Assembly: GCF_000224145.3 (NCBI RefSeq)
Contig: NC_020173.2
Span: 1,789,435-1,853,434 of the forward strand
DNA from: Ciona intestinalis
Lineage: Eukaryota > Chordata > Ascidiacea > Phlebobranchia > Cionidae
Length of the DNA: 64,000 nucleotides
Reading direction: 5' to 3'
Both the position numbers and the translations under genes were made by a program. Positions 63,412 to 64,000 of this stretch are shown here, piece after piece (the first letter of the stretch is position 1; each line of letters begins with the position of its first letter). Under the pieces are notes generated by a model. That model ran no database searches and was not told the origin of the DNA. It saw nothing but the letters and a program-made list of their open reading frames with translations.

Positions 63412-63932
63412 TCAAATATTTGAACTTTTCAGCACTTGATCCAATTCAATGCGTCTTTGTTGCAATTTTGAGTAGAAGTATCTACAAAGAAAAAAATTAG
63501 CTGTAAAAGCGAAGACATTTTGGTATATCCTAATAATAAGTATAGTACTGTGGGGTAATGGCGAATGGGAAACCTTTAGCACATAATATACAAATATTCT
63601 AAAAGTTAATAACGATTCATGAAAGTCGTGAGAATACGGTTTTATAATTCTTTAAATGTTTCTGGATTACTACTAAAATAGAATGAAAAGGTGTCCCATC
63701 TGACCCCACCCTACTATATACCTCAACATGTTTTTAATATTAAACTTATATATAGCTGACAGATTCTTTCATTCATCTACTTTTGCTTCAAAATGACCAA
63801 CCTGTTCACAGCTTCCTGAGACCATGGAGCATAATAATAATCTGCCAATCTTTCCTCTTCCTTGTTTCCAGTCGCATCAGTCATCGTCTTCAAGTCTTTT
63901 GTTTGAGATGAAATCCAGTCAGCGATAAATTC
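63412..63932 (-). CDS. SMARCD1: SMARCD/BAF60 C-terminal exons (SWI/SNF subunit), rest off the right edge
   Basis: Accessory subunit of BAF/SWI-SNF chromatin remodellers. Two exons are visible: 63802-63932 and the terminal exon 63412-63481, joined in phase to 66 C-terminal residues. They read [20 protein letters not shown], then [20 protein letters not shown] and [20 protein letters not shown], matching the C-terminus of SMARCD1/2/3 (human: [20 protein letters not shown] and RYFYSKVQQRRQELEQALG). Which of the three vertebrate paralogues it is closest to cannot be judged from this piece. The intron between the two exons (63482-63801) carries a MITE. AATAAA on this strand at 63230-63225 gives a 3' UTR of about 180 bases, convergent with BRIX1. 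Confidence 0.95.
63543..63718 (+). mobile_element. MITE in the last SMARCD intron
   Basis: TAGTACTGTGGGGTAATGGC to GACCCCACCCTACTATA, with TTTTATAATTCTTTAAATG inside. About 84 bases from the exon at 63802. Confidence 0.82.
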
Positions 63933-64000
63933 CTGAATTAAAATATAGTATTCGTTACAGACAACTCTAAATACCAGAATATAGCACAAGCACATACACA

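Overview
The window looks like a piece of a tunicate nuclear genome, most likely Ciona intestinalis/robusta. It is AT-rich, the genes have many small exons with GT-AG introns (some only about 60 bp), and every identifiable protein is a chordate-type housekeeping or signalling protein. A TA-flanked MITE of about 190 bp recurs throughout. I see no prokaryotic features, CRISPR array, rRNA, tRNA or intact autonomous transposon.

Nine protein-coding genes can be reconstructed exon by exon with consistent splice phases. From left to right they are: a type II diacylglycerol kinase (DGKD/DGKH type, minus, 1-23767, C-terminus beyond the left edge); BCAP31-like ER protein (minus, 26053-28265); XPC DNA-damage sensor (minus, 28892-37103); mitochondrial ribosomal protein MRPL48 (plus, 38014-39423); PIX-family Rho GEF ARHGEF7/6 (minus, 40511-49898); COMMD7 (plus, 50976-51922); RSBN1, a JmjC-like nuclear protein (minus, 53152-59132); BRIX1 ribosome biogenesis factor (plus, 60655-62754); and the C-terminal exons of SMARCD/BAF60 (minus, 63412-63932, continuing off the right edge).

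The genes are not a pathway; they are a dense, strand-alternating neighbourhood. Three head-to-head pairs (XPC/MRPL48, PIX/COMMD7, RSBN1/BRIX1) share intergenic spaces of 0.9-1.5 kb. Three tail-to-tail pairs (MRPL48/PIX, COMMD7/RSBN1, BRIX1/SMARCD) are 0.66-1.2 kb apart. Most start codons have a splice-acceptor-like sequence shortly upstream, as expected if the genes receive a trans-spliced leader.

The assembly itself needs care. Three 125-N gaps and two 50-N gaps split the window. Around three gap sites the sequence is repeated on both sides, exons and introns alike, with small indels and a few amino-acid changes: the DGK 3' part (864-6278), DGK exon 13 (7899-9607) and XPC exons 8-14 (30081-34991). 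This looks like unmerged allelic copies rather than gene duplication. One XPC copy has a homopolymer frameshift, and one DGK contig end is chimeric.

Smaller-scale structure includes tandem MITE ends, head-to-head MITE pairs, two intronic minisatellites, a 133-bp tandem repeat that duplicates a splice acceptor of the DGK gene, and a 148-bp tandem duplication of the last coding exon of BRIX1. I did not find a convincing novel biological system; the most interesting items are these rearrangements and the compact gene architecture.
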